DNA of 64,000 bases from DATARH01 sp963705325 (GTDB lineage: Bacteria > Pseudomonadota > Alphaproteobacteria > ATCC43930 > CGMCC-115725): NCBI GenBank assembly GCA_963705325.1, contig OY970069.1:3472001-3536000 (forward strand), given 5' to 3'. Below, piece after piece: positions 1 through 8,593 of this stretch. Within the stretch, counting starts at the first letter, position 1; every line of letters begins with the position of its first letter. The notes under the pieces are model-generated. The model saw only the letters and a program-made list of their open reading frames with translations, had not been told where the DNA came from and searched no databases. The position numbers were made by a program, and so were the translations under genes.

Positions 1-747
1 TGGGACCCAAACAACAAATCCGATCCGGTCGCCGACAGCAACAACGCCTCGGACGGCGACATCCTCATCGCCTGGGCGTTGAGCCTTGCCGCCAGCCGGT
101 GGCACGATCGCGACTATGCTCAGGAGGCGCGGCGGATCCTCGCGGAAATCCGCGGCAAGCTGATCGACCGGATTGACGGCCATTTGGTGCTGATGCCGGG
201 CACTGACGGCTTCAAGTTCAAGGACGGATCGGTGATGGTGAACCCGTCCTACTATATCTTTCCGGCGTTTCGCGAGTTTTCGCGGGTCGACCCGTCGCCG
301 GTTTGGCCTCGGCTGCGACGAGACGGGCTGGCGCTGCTCACGAAAGCGCGCTTCGGTCCATGGGGTCTGACAACGGATTGGGTGACGTTGACCGCAGGTG
401 GCGCGGTTTCGCCCGCCGCGACCCTGCCGCCGCATTTCGGTTTCGACGCGATCCGCATCCCGCTCTATCTGGTTTGGGGCGGGGCGGGGACGCCGCAGCT
501 TCTTTCCACCGAGCGCCGCTACTGGGACGCCTTTGCCGTCGCCGACCGTCCGGTTCCCGCCTGGATCGACGTTACCAACGGGAGCGTAGCGCCGTTCCCG
601 GCGCCGGCCGGCTTCCGGGCGATCATCCAGCTCGCTCAGCCGGGACGCGCCCAAGGGCCGCCGCTCGAGATTAGCGACAAGGACGACTACTACTCCGCAA
701 GCCTGACGCTGCTCGCCGGGCTCGCCCGCCGCGCCACGGGACGCTAG
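1..747 (+). CDS. Glycosyl hydrolase family 8 (endoglucanase/BcsZ-like), 3' part
   Basis: The gene runs in from the left edge; frame 1 is open from base 1, so the N-terminus is missing and 248 residues are visible. The first residues include NNASDGDILIAWAL, the GH8 block that carries the acidic catalytic residue. The following helices (WHDRDYAQEARRI, VNPSYYIFPAFREF, HFGFDAIRIPLYLVW) fit the (alpha/alpha)6 barrel of GH8 enzymes such as BcsZ. Family members are usually secreted or periplasmic beta-1,4-glucanases; in cellulose producers they sit beside bcsA/bcsB, which would lie to the left of this window. It is convergent with the next gene, 15 bases away. Cellulase versus chitosanase specificity cannot be told from this fragment. 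Confidence 0.85.
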   Translation, partial: WDPNNKSDPVADSNNASDGDILIAWALSLAASRWHDRDYAQEARRILAEIRGKLIDRIDGHLVLMPGTDGFKFKDGSVMVNPSYYIFPAFREFSRVDPSPVWPRLRRDGLALLTKARFGPWGLTTDWVTLTAGGAVSPAATLPPHFGFDAIRIPLYLVWGGAGTPQLLSTERRYWDAFAVADRPVPAWIDVTNGSVAPFPAPAGFRAIIQLAQPGRAQGPPLEISDKDDYYSASLTLLAGLARRATGR

Positions 748-762
748 CTGCTGTTTCTGCCG

Positions 763-1938
763 CTATTGCGGACCGGCGCGCATCGATGCCGGCTGGCCGG
801 GCAGCTTGAAGCGATGGCCGGTGTCGGTCACCTGGTTTCCCGATACGCGCAGCACGGACAAGTCCGAATCCATGAAATTGCCGACATAGAGATAACCGCC
901 GTCAGCACTGAAGGCCGCGCCTTCGGGCAAGGCCCCGACGGTCACATCGCCGACATGGGTCACGTGCTTCCCATCGATGCGCAGCACGCCGACCGCCCCA
1001 CCCGGGTGATAATACCAGGTGTCCTTCGATCTGTTGGAACCCCGCGCCTCGATGGTGACCGCCAAGTTGCCCTTCGGACTGATGGCCAAGCCTTCTGGCG
1101 AGTCGCCGACCGTGATGTGGTCGACGACGCGGATCGGCTTTGCCTCCAGATCGACAACCGACACGGTGTCGGCATTGCCGTCCGAGCTGCCGCCGTTTCC
1201 CGTATTGGCGATCAGAGCAAGCTTGCCGTTGGGCGTAATCGCGACGTTGTAGGGATAGTTATTGGCCGGCAGATCATTCTTCTTGTCGTAGTTGGCCTTG
1301 CCGTTGTCGATGTTGAGCACCGCGACCTTGCCGACCGCGGATTTCACGGCAAGAGCGGTCTTACCGTCGGGGGTGATCGCGACCGCCGAGACCGCGTCCT
1401 TCGGGTCCCCGACGGTGACGGTGTCGGCGACCTTGACGTCCTTACCGTTGATCGACAGCACCGAGATTGTTCCGTCGGCGCGGTTGCAGACCAGCGCCAT
1501 CGTGCCGGCGGCGTTGATCGCCAGGCCCGATGGCTGCTTGCCGAGGTTCAATGTGGCGATGACTGCCGGCGGGTTGGCCTTGAGGTCAACCACGAACAGC
1601 CGGTCGTCAGGTTCGGTGCCCCACTTTCCGTCCTTTTCGACTGCCTTGAGCGAATTAGCGACCAGAGCGAGCTCGCGGTTTGGGGTGATCGCCAGGTTGG
1701 TCGGCGGTCCAGCGATGGTGTTGTCCATCGGGATGGTCGCGATAATGCGCAAATCCGCCGGCTTCGACGTGTCGATGATCGACAGCGTGTCGTGGCCGGG
1801 GGGTTGCATGTTGTTATTGCCGTTTTCGAGTTTCACCTTTTGGTCGTTGCCGACAATCATCAGCTGGGCGAAAGCCGGCGACGCGAACCCGAGAAGCAGG
1901 GCCACGGCCGCGTAATTGCCAAGGCGCGGAATGCGCAT
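763..1938 (-). CDS. Secreted YncE-like beta-propeller protein
   Basis: 391 residues starting with a signal peptide (MRIPRLGNYAAVALLLGFAS, cleavage probably after AFA near residue 24), so it is exported. The rest is repeats of about 45 residues ending in patterns such as LAITPNRELALVAN, SGLAINAAGTMALVCN and VAITPNGKLALIAN, the signature of seven-bladed YncE/lactonase-like propellers. The start is supported by GGGAGG six bases upstream. It lies 77 bases after the hydrolase gene on the same strand and may be co-transcribed with it. Substrate is unknown; such propellers bind ligands, cell-wall material or metal-redox partners. Confidence 0.8.
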   Translation of the reverse strand: MRIPRLGNYAAVALLLGFASPAFAQLMIVGNDQKVKLENGNNNMQPPGHDTLSIIDTSKPADLRIIATIPMDNTIAGPPTNLAITPNRELALVANSLKAVEKDGKWGTEPDDRLFVVDLKANPPAVIATLNLGKQPSGLAINAAGTMALVCNRADGTISVLSINGKDVKVADTVTVGDPKDAVSAVAITPDGKTALAVKSAVGKVAVLNIDNGKANYDKKNDLPANNYPYNVAITPNGKLALIANTGNGGSSDGNADTVSVVDLEAKPIRVVDHITVGDSPEGLAISPKGNLAVTIEARGSNRSKDTWYYHPGGAVGVLRIDGKHVTHVGDVTVGALPEGAAFSADGGYLYVGNFMDSDLSVLRVSGNQVTDTGHRFKLPGQPASMRAGPQ

Positions 1939-2015
1939 GCGTTCCTCCCGAAACCTGTGCCCTTTTTCCGGGCATCGGAAGGATGCTGGCGCGATTGGCC
2001 CGCGGGGGCAAGCGC

Positions 2016-3911
2016 TTAGAACTTGTCGCAGGCCTCCGCGGCTTTGATAAAGGCGTCGGCGTCGCTTTGCAGGAGCAGCCGCTCGGCGACAAGTGCGTCC
2101 GCCGCCGCCTTGATCTTGGCGACGTAGCCGTCGCGGTTTCCATAGCGCTCGGCCAACGAGGGACGCGGGTCGCCGGCTGCCTCGCGCTCGGCCTTGGTGC
2201 GCGCGAAAGCGATAAACGAGCCGTCGCGGTCCGCAAGTTCGTCGGGCTGCGCCTTGTAGACGTTCCAGCCGGTGTGCGTGCCGAGCGGCGCCGCGATCTG
2301 CGGCAATCGGATGCCGGCAATTTCGTTGCCGTCACCATCGACCGCTGAAACGAAAGTGGCGTAGGGGGCTGGCTGCGCCTCCTCCGGTGGATCGACCCAA
2401 TCGACTGGCGGCAGCACCGGGTTGTCCCCCGGCGCGACGGCGAAGCCGGGAACACGCGGCATCTCGATCCGATTGGCAGTGACGGCGGTGCCGCCGGCGA
2501 TTGACGGCACCCGGCTCTGCGGTGGCGCGACGCCCTTGGCGACCCACTCATCGAGCGCGACGAACAGCGCCCGCAGCGCCGGGGTGGCGCTGTGCCAGTT
2601 GCGCGGGTTGACGCAAGGGCCGGGGGCGGGGTTGACCCCCGGCCGGCCGCCATGCTGGGTGCCGGCGATCAGGTAGGCGCGCGCATTGTCCGGCAGCGCG
2701 AGGTCGCGGCGCAGGCCGGGATCGGTGTGGATCAGCGACGCGCCCTTTTGCCAATACTCGGTCGAGCTGTTGGTCTCGATGATTTTGGGGTCGGTGGGCG
2801 CGCCGGTCAGGAGGCCGGCGATCCGGCCCGATACGGGGTCGGCGGTCTTCGCCGTGCTGAACGGGAACCAGTTTTCGGGATAGAGCCGGTCCTCGTGCTG
2901 GGTCGCGGTGCGGCCCGGCATCGAAAAGCTGTGGTTGGCAAACACCTTGCCGGCCCCGGCGACATGGCTGAACACGCCGTCGAACACCTTGCGCCCGGCC
3001 TCGTCGCTGTTCATGCCGAGCTCAAGGAAATGGCGCAGGAAGCGGCCGCTCTGCGATACGCCGAAGCCGAGCGCGTGGCGGATCTCCCCGAGGCCGGCGG
3101 CCTTGGAGCCCTCGTGGCGGAGGAACGACACGAGGTCGCGGACGCTGGCATAACCGATGCCGAGCACCTTCGACCCCGTCGCCTCGTACCACAGTTCGTA
3201 GATTTTGATCGGCGCGAAATTGCGCCCGGCCGGCAGCAGGCGGATCGAGCGCTCGTCGAGAAATTCCCATTCGCCGCGCGGGATTTCTGTCCGCCGGTCG
3301 CTTTCGCGGTCGCGCACGGTGAGGCGCGCCGAGGGCTGGTCGAGCGAGGCGGCCGGATAGGAGAGGCGGCGGACGCTGCCGTCGGCCGGGGTGCGCGTGC
3401 CGAAATGGAACTCGTCGCGGATGCGGCGGACGATCGGCTCGCCGTTTTCGAGCGGCGGCGGGAAGTCGGCGCCGAGGCCGCCATTGGCGCGGGGCGCGCC
3501 GGGGTCCCAGCCCGACCAGACCAGCGAATAGCCGCGTCCGAGCAGAAAGCCGAGGCCGGCGTCTTCCTTGGTCCTGGGGTCGTTGGTACGCGCCGGATCG
3601 TTGGCCGGAATGTCGTCGAGCAGGTTGAAGATGCGTTTCGAGCCGCGATTGGGCACGTCGTAGACGAGGATGCCACTGCCGCGCGCTGGGTCCTTCGGCC
3701 GCAGGAGGTCGAAATCGGTGGCGTATTCGACGAGGCCCTGGGGGTTGCGCGGCGCCCTGTCGAGATCGACGATCCCGGCGTTGCAGGGTGCTGCGGGATC
3801 GAGCGTCCCATACGCCACGCCCTTGACGCGGACATAGGCTCCGGCGGTGCCGAACTGGTGGCCGTCGGCGAAATCGAAGCTTTCGGTGATCTCGATTTTG
3901 GTGATCGCCAT
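2016..3911 (-). CDS. Alpha/beta hydrolase domain protein (PF20091-type)
   Basis: 631 residues, the usual length for the large alpha/beta-hydrolase-domain family found in proteobacteria and actinobacteria. The N-terminal part (ITESFDFADGHQFGTAGAYV, YDVPNRGSKRIF, GYSLVWSGWDPG) matches the family, and the nucleophile elbow GFGVSQSGRFLRHFLELGMN near residue 285 supplies the catalytic serine. No signal peptide is evident. GAGG lies six bases before the ATG. It begins nine bases after the DUF924 stop, suggesting one transcript. Members are presumed esterases or lactonases; the substrate is not deducible from sequence. Confidence 0.85.
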   Translation of the reverse strand: MAITKIEITESFDFADGHQFGTAGAYVRVKGVAYGTLDPAAPCNAGIVDLDRAPRNPQGLVEYATDFDLLRPKDPARGSGILVYDVPNRGSKRIFNLLDDIPANDPARTNDPRTKEDAGLGFLLGRGYSLVWSGWDPGAPRANGGLGADFPPPLENGEPIVRRIRDEFHFGTRTPADGSVRRLSYPAASLDQPSARLTVRDRESDRRTEIPRGEWEFLDERSIRLLPAGRNFAPIKIYELWYEATGSKVLGIGYASVRDLVSFLRHEGSKAAGLGEIRHALGFGVSQSGRFLRHFLELGMNSDEAGRKVFDGVFSHVAGAGKVFANHSFSMPGRTATQHEDRLYPENWFPFSTAKTADPVSGRIAGLLTGAPTDPKIIETNSSTEYWQKGASLIHTDPGLRRDLALPDNARAYLIAGTQHGGRPGVNPAPGPCVNPRNWHSATPALRALFVALDEWVAKGVAPPQSRVPSIAGGTAVTANRIEMPRVPGFAVAPGDNPVLPPVDWVDPPEEAQPAPYATFVSAVDGDGNEIAGIRLPQIAAPLGTHTGWNVYKAQPDELADRDGSFIAFARTKAEREAAGDPRPSLAERYGNRDGYVAKIKAAADALVAERLLLQSDADAFIKAAEACDKF

Positions 3912-3920
3912 GCGGGTCCT

Positions 3921-4547
3921 CTACTCAGGCGGGGCAGGCTGGCCGAAGCGGTGCTCGCACTCGGCTAGGAAGGCCAGCTCCTCTTCGGTCGACGCGCGGC
4001 CGAGGATGACGTTGCGGTGCGGGAAACGGCCAAAGCGCTCGATGATCTCGCAATGCAGCCGGGTCATGTGCCCATCGCTGCGGCGTCCTTCGACCGGCGG
4101 CAGCGCGAGCAACAGGTCGAGGCCGCGCTGCTGGTGCTCCAGCACCTCGCTGTGCTCGAACGGCAGATAGAAGAACAGCCGCCAGGCCGCCGGCACCGCC
4201 TGGTCGAAGCCGCGCTCCAACGCGCGGCGCGTCGTCGCCAGGGCGAGATGATCGCTGGCGAAGGCGCGCGGGGTCGAGCGGAAGATGTTGCGCGGCACCT
4301 GGTCGAGCAGCATGACCAGGGCGAGGGCCGAGAGCGGTTCGTTTTCCCAGGCGTGCAGCCGGCCCGCAACCGCGTCGTCATGGTCGGCGGAGAAGTTCTC
4401 GCGTACCGCGGCGTCGAATTCGGGCGTGCTGCGAAACCAGATCTGCTTGTGATGGTAGCGTTCGGGGTCGTCGGGGGCGCCGAACCAGAAATCGAGAAGC
4501 GCCTGGGCGCGGGCGGGAAGGGGCGGCGGATCGGCGGCGAAGGGCAT
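3921..4547 (-). CDS. DUF924 family protein
   Basis: The start at 4547 (MPFAADPPPLPARAQALLDF) gives 208 residues, normal for DUF924. A much longer open frame continues upstream to 4874, but that part is low-complexity, runs through the repeat array and does not resemble the family. Diagnostic blocks are DFWFGAPDDPERYHHKQIWF near the start, ALALVMLLDQVPRNIFR in the middle and FYLPFEHSEVLEHQQ later. DUF924 folds as a TPR-like helical protein of unknown function, and no catalytic role is established. Probable first gene of a three-gene minus-strand unit with the hydrolase and propeller. Confidence 0.85.
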   Translation of the reverse strand: MPFAADPPPLPARAQALLDFWFGAPDDPERYHHKQIWFRSTPEFDAAVRENFSADHDDAVAGRLHAWENEPLSALALVMLLDQVPRNIFRSTPRAFASDHLALATTRRALERGFDQAVPAAWRLFFYLPFEHSEVLEHQQRGLDLLLALPPVEGRRSDGHMTRLHCEIIERFGRFPHRNVILGRASTEEELAFLAECEHRFGQPAPPE

Positions 4548-4718
4548 GCGTGCATCGTAATGCGCGGGCAGGGACGGGCAGAACAAGATTTCGACATTGC
4601 GGGCCGCCCGAGATTCACCGGCCGAGGCGCGACAAGCGCAGCTCGCTGTTCCGACAGATTTCTTCGGAGGGCAAAAGCTGAGGAATTCCGTGGCGTTCGG
4701 CCGATTTATCAGCCTCCG

Positions 4719-4806
4719 GAACAGCGGGAAAACAGCGGCGATAACAGCGCGGTAACAGCGGGTTATCAGCGGCGGTAACAGCGGGAAATTCGCTGTAACA
4801 GCGGGC
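4719..4806. repeat. Helically phased AACAGCGG repeat array
   Basis: Seven units with core AACAGCGG (one is ATCAGCGG, one AACAGCGC) begin at 4720, 4731, 4743, 4754, 4765, 4777 and 4797. The first six are 11-12 bases apart, about one helical turn, so all cores face the same side of the helix. The 20-base gap before the last unit holds CGCTGT (4791-4796), the inverted core. This is non-coding and looks like a multi-site protein-binding array (operator or iteron-like); function is inferred only. Confidence 0.6.
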
Positions 4807-4868
4807 GTGAATGCGGCGAGGGCGGCGGGCATGATGACGGGAGATGGGATCGGAATCGCTAGCGTCAA

Positions 4869-4883
4869 GAACATAACAAGAAC
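4869..4883. promoter_or_regulatory. LexA-type SOS box candidate (GAAC-N7-GAAC)
   Basis: GAAC-ATAACAA-GAAC matches the alphaproteobacterial LexA consensus GAACN7GAAC exactly and lies in an AT-rich promoter-like stretch 63 bases before the GFA gene start at 4947. A motif with eight fixed bases is expected about once by chance in a window of this size, so position is the main support. Confidence 0.35.
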
Positions 4884-4946
4884 ATATTTTTATTGCGCCG
4901 ACGATGGCGGCGTTGGATCATTGAGCGACAATCCAGGAGGTTGCCG

Positions 4947-5369
4947 ATGCCCCTCAGAACCGGAGGATGCTTGTGCGGCGCGATCCGCTACGAGAGCGGC
5001 GGCGAGCCGCTGTTCTCGCTGCAATGCCATTGCCGAGATTGCCAGCGGCAGAGCGGCACCGCCTATGTCGCGGCGGTGCGGATGCCGTCGGCCGAGTTTC
5101 GCATCACCAAAGGGACGCCCAAGCGCTATGTCGCGAAGTCGGATGCGGGGAACGAGATCGCCCGGGTGTTCTGCGGCGATTGCGGCGCGCCGCTCTATGT
5201 CCAGGTGTCGACCCGGCCGGACATGGTCGGCATCCGTGTGTCGAGCTTTGACGACCCGAGTTTCTTCAAGCCGGAGGCCGACATCTTCGTCAAAAGCGCC
5301 CAGCCGTGGGATCACATGAACCCGGCGCTGCCGAAGTTCGATACGTACCCGCGGGGGAAGGCGTATTAG
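4947..5369 (+). CDS. GFA (glutathione-dependent formaldehyde-activating)/CENP-V family protein
   Basis: 140 residues. The start at 4947 is chosen over an upstream one because AGGAGG lies six bases before it and the family begins here. Zinc-binding cysteines are visible: GGCLCGAIRY near residue 6, CHCRDCQRQSG around residues 27-37, and FCGDCGAPLY around residue 77. This is the Gfa/Mis18-like fold that binds two zinc ions. Gfa itself condenses formaldehyde with glutathione, but most relatives are uncharacterised. It stands alone behind the phased repeats and LexA-type site, so stress-linked expression is a possibility (inference). Confidence 0.85.
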   Translation: MPLRTGGCLCGAIRYESGGEPLFSLQCHCRDCQRQSGTAYVAAVRMPSAEFRITKGTPKRYVAKSDAGNEIARVFCGDCGAPLYVQVSTRPDMVGIRVSSFDDPSFFKPEADIFVKSAQPWDHMNPALPKFDTYPRGKAY

Positions 5370-5442
5370 CGGGCGGAGGAAGCACCGCCTCCGGGCGGAA
5401 GCCGGACCCACTTATCAGAGGCGCGAACGGTTGAAACATGGG

Positions 5443-5460
5443 CCCCGGCTTTCGCCGGGG
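5443..5460. terminator. Bidirectional hairpin between convergent genes
   Basis: CCCCGGC (5443-5449) pairs perfectly with GCCGGGG (5454-5460) around a TTTC loop. It lies between the convergent GFA and FAD/Fe-S genes, as expected for a shared terminator, but no clear T-tract follows. It may instead be part of a dispersed extragenic palindrome. Confidence 0.45.
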
Positions 5461-5476
5461 AGCGAGAAAAACGTTG

Positions 5477-8371
5477 TCAGCCGCCCGGCCGGGACGCCTC
5501 GTCCAACAGGCGCACAATGTGGCGGGCGTCGCGCTGGGCGCCGTCGGCGATCTGGTGGCGGCACGAGGTGCCGCAGGCGGCAACCAGGGTATCCGGCGCG
5601 GCGGCGCGCATCTTGGGCAGCACCCCGAGTTCGCCGATCTTGAGTGACATCTCGTGATGCTCGGCCTCGTAACCGAACGAGCCGGCCATCCCGCAGCAAG
5701 TCGAGTCGAAAGTTTCGACCTTTAATTCGGGGATGAGCTTCAGCGCGTCGGCGGCGGCGCCGGCGGTGCCGAACGCCTTCTGGTGGCAATGGCCGTGCAG
5801 CAGGGCGGTCTTGCCGGGCATGGCGGTCAGCGGCAGGTGGAAGCGGCCGGCCTTGCGTTCGCTCTCGACGAATTCTTCGAAGAGTTGGGCGTGAGCGGCG
5901 AGCGCCTTTGCGTCGACATCCGAGAGCAGCGCCGGGTATTCGTCGCGCAGCGTCAAGAGGCACGAGGGTTCCAACCCGATGATGGGCGTACCGAGGATGA
6001 CGGCTCCCTTCAGCGCGTCGATCATGCGGCGCGCCTCGGCGCGCGCCTCGTCGACGAGGCCGGCGGCGAGGAATGTCCGCCCGCAACAGAGCGGCTCGCC
6101 GACACCTGGCTCCGGGGTGGTGACCCGATAGCCGGCGCGAGTGAGCACGCGCTCGGCGGCAGCGGCGTTTTCCGGCTCGAAGTAGCGGTTGAAGGTGTCG
6201 ACCAGCAGGACGACCGTGTGTCCGGCCTCGCCCGGGCTGGCGCCACGGTAGGGCGTCGACGACCAGCGCGGCAGGGCGCGCTTGGCGCTGAGGCCGAACA
6301 GGCTCTCGCCGAGCCGTGCTAGCATGCCGCCCGGTTTGCGCATGTTCAGCAGTCCGGCAAATTTCGATGCCCAGGGCGCATAGCGTGGAAGGTACGCGAT
6401 CAGCCGGTCGCGCATCGTCAGCTTGTGCGTCTTGCGATATTGCGCGAGGAATTCGAGCTTCATCTTCGCCATGTCGACGCCGGTCGGGCATTCGCGGCGG
6501 CAGCCCTTGCACGAGACGCAGAGCGACATGGTCTCGGCCATCGCGTCCGAGGTCAGCGCGTCGGGGCCGAGCTGGCCGGAGAGCGCGAGGCGCAGCGTGT
6601 TGGCGCGGCCGCGGGTCAGGTGCTGCTCGTCGCCGGTGGCGCGGTACGACGGGCACATCACGCCGGGGTCGGATTTGCGGCAGGCGCCATTGTTGTTGCA
6701 CATCTCGGCGGCGCTGGCGAAACCGCCCCATTCCGACCAATCGAACGCGGTCTCGACCGGGAGCTGGCGGTAGCCGGGCTTGAAGCGGAAGAGCGAGCGG
6801 TCGTCCATCTTGGGCGGGCGGACGATCTTGCCGGGGTTGAAGAGGCCGTCGGGGTCGAATTTGTCCTTCACCTCCTCGAAGGCGCGGACGATGCGGCTGC
6901 CGTACATCGGCTCGAGGAATTCGGAGCGGACGATGCCGTCGCCGTGCTCGCCGGAGTGCGAGCCCTTGTACTCGCGCACCATCGCAAAGGCCTCCTCGGC
7001 GATCGCCCGCATCTGCTTCGCGCCGAGGTCTTGCTTCAGATTGATCACCGGCCGGACATGCAGCGTGCCGACCGAGGCGTGGGCGTACCAGGTGCCATTG
7101 GTGCCGTGCTTGTGGAACACCTGGGTCAGCCGGTCGGTGTACTCGGCGAGGTCTTCGAGCCGCACCGCGCAGTCCTCGATAAAGGAGACCGGTTTCCCGT
7201 CGCCCTTCATCGACATCATGATGTTGAGGCCCTCCTTGCGCACGTTCCACACCGCGCTTTGGAAGGCGGGGTCGGTCGCCTCGATGACGCTATTGGGGAA
7301 ACCGAGATCGCCCATCAACTCGACCAGCTGTTTGAGTCGGCGCAGATTGTCGTCGGCGTCGGGGCCGGCGAACTCGGTGAGGAGGATCGCGTCGGGCTCG
7401 CCCTGCACAAAGCGGTCGACCGTGGCGCGGAACATCGGGATGTCGCGGGCCAGCTCGATCATCGTGCGGTCGACCAGCTCGACCGCCGCCGGGCCTAGCT
7501 TGACGATGTGCTGGGTCGCGTCCATCGCCTTGTAGAAGGTCGGGAAATGGCAGATGCCGAGAACCCGGTGCGGTGGGATCGGCTGGAGGTCTAATTCGAT
7601 CCCGGTGAAGAAGGCGAGGGTGCCTTCGGAACCGACGAGCAGGTTGGCCATGTTGTGGCCCTCGTCGGAGATCATGTCGATGTTGTAGCCGCCAACCTTG
7701 CGCAAGAGCTTGGGGATGCGGGCGTCGATCTCATCGGCGTCGCGGCGGTGCAGCGCGCGCATGTCGCTGACGAGATTGCGATACCGCTCGGGCTGCACGT
7801 CCTCGCCGAAATTGCTCGGCACCTCGCCGAAATGGGCCTCGGTGCCGTCGGCGAGGATGGCGTCGATGGCGCGCACGTTGTGCACCATGTTGCCGTAGCG
7901 GATGGAGCGCGCGCCGCAGGAATTGTTCGCGGTCATGCCGCCGATCGTCGCGCGGTCGCCGGTCGAGACATCGACCGGGAACCACAGCTTGTGCTGGCGC
8001 AGGCGCGCGTTGAGCCGCTCCATGACGACGCCGGGCTGCACCTTGACCCGCCGCGCGTCGACATCGATCTGGCCGACACCCTGCATGTATTTGCTGCACT
8101 CGACGACGAGCGCGCGGTTGACGGTCTGGCCGCATTGCGAGGTGCCGCCGCCGCGCGGCAGCACCGGCACGCCTTCCTCGCGGGCGATCTGGATCGCGGT
8201 TGCGATGTCGCCCTTGTCCTTAGCGACGACGACGCCGAGCGGTTCGATCTGGTAGATCGAGGCGTCGGTCGAATAGCGCCCGCGGGTGAACGGGTCGAAC
8301 AGCACATCGCCCTTGATCTCGCGGCGAAGGCGGGTTTCGAGACGTGAGGGCGCGGGGCTGTCAGGAGGCAT
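5477..8371 (-). CDS. FAD- and Fe-S-binding 2-hydroxyacid dehydrogenase (YdiJ/D-lactate-type)
   Basis: 964 residues from the ATG at 8371; a TTG 57 bases upstream is possible but poorer. N-terminal half: FAD_binding_4 domain with the flavin loop VLPRGGGTSQCGQTVNRALV and GDRATIGGMTANNSCGARSI, then the FAD-oxidase C domain. C-terminal half: two 4Fe-4S sites (CNNNGACRKSDPGVMC and CVSCKGCRRECPTG) and two CCG motifs (EPLCCGRTF, STCCGMAGSFG). This order matches YdiJ-type D-2-hydroxyglutarate/D-lactate dehydrogenases, which pass electrons from a 2-hydroxyacid through FAD and Fe-S to a carrier. Substrate is uncertain (D-lactate, glycolate or D-2-hydroxyglutarate). It is monocistronic and divergent from the Crp/Fnr gene. 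Confidence 0.88.
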   Translation of the reverse strand: MPPDSPAPSRLETRLRREIKGDVLFDPFTRGRYSTDASIYQIEPLGVVVAKDKGDIATAIQIAREEGVPVLPRGGGTSQCGQTVNRALVVECSKYMQGVGQIDVDARRVKVQPGVVMERLNARLRQHKLWFPVDVSTGDRATIGGMTANNSCGARSIRYGNMVHNVRAIDAILADGTEAHFGEVPSNFGEDVQPERYRNLVSDMRALHRRDADEIDARIPKLLRKVGGYNIDMISDEGHNMANLLVGSEGTLAFFTGIELDLQPIPPHRVLGICHFPTFYKAMDATQHIVKLGPAAVELVDRTMIELARDIPMFRATVDRFVQGEPDAILLTEFAGPDADDNLRRLKQLVELMGDLGFPNSVIEATDPAFQSAVWNVRKEGLNIMMSMKGDGKPVSFIEDCAVRLEDLAEYTDRLTQVFHKHGTNGTWYAHASVGTLHVRPVINLKQDLGAKQMRAIAEEAFAMVREYKGSHSGEHGDGIVRSEFLEPMYGSRIVRAFEEVKDKFDPDGLFNPGKIVRPPKMDDRSLFRFKPGYRQLPVETAFDWSEWGGFASAAEMCNNNGACRKSDPGVMCPSYRATGDEQHLTRGRANTLRLALSGQLGPDALTSDAMAETMSLCVSCKGCRRECPTGVDMAKMKLEFLAQYRKTHKLTMRDRLIAYLPRYAPWASKFAGLLNMRKPGGMLARLGESLFGLSAKRALPRWSSTPYRGASPGEAGHTVVLLVDTFNRYFEPENAAAAERVLTRAGYRVTTPEPGVGEPLCCGRTFLAAGLVDEARAEARRMIDALKGAVILGTPIIGLEPSCLLTLRDEYPALLSDVDAKALAAHAQLFEEFVESERKAGRFHLPLTAMPGKTALLHGHCHQKAFGTAGAAADALKLIPELKVETFDSTCCGMAGSFGYEAEHHEMSLKIGELGVLPKMRAAAPDTLVAACGTSCRHQIADGAQRDARHIVRLLDEASRPGG

Positions 8372-8593
8372 GGCAAAGACACTCGCGGTGAGGCGCGAAC
8401 CATAGCGGCGGCGGCAGCGCGACGCCAAATTTTATCGCCGGATCGGGAACGATCGCGTTTGAAATTGTTTCCTCTTTTGGCTCCCTGCTCCCACCGGACG
8501 GAAGCCCTCTCACCCGGGCATCAACTGCGCCGCGCCGGCTTAACAGGCTGCGATCCGCAGCTCGTCGTTTCCTCGCACTTGAAGGAAGAACCG

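Larger units (their letters stand above)
4548..4946. other. 399-base divergent intergenic region
   Basis: No credible gene lies here. It separates the minus-strand DUF924 gene from the plus-strand GFA gene. Seen directly: a phased array of short repeats (4719-4806), then an AT-rich segment near 4860-4900 containing a GAAC-N7-GAAC motif, then a strong ribosome site AGGAGG at 4935-4940 for the GFA start. Both flanking promoters must lie in it. Confidence 0.6.

Noticed and set aside
766..2019. 417-codon open frame on the plus strand opposite the YncE-like gene
   Set aside because: It mirrors the propeller gene; composition (Arg/Asp/Val noise) and the lack of any domain mark it as an antisense shadow of GC-rich coding DNA.
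4548..4874. N-terminal extension of the DUF924 frame
   Set aside because: The 109 extra residues come partly from the repeat array, do not resemble the family and the ATG at 4547 gives normal length.
5415..7250. 611-codon frame inside the FAD/Fe-S gene
   Set aside because: Arg-rich text in another frame of the same strand; the 964-residue frame carries all the motifs.
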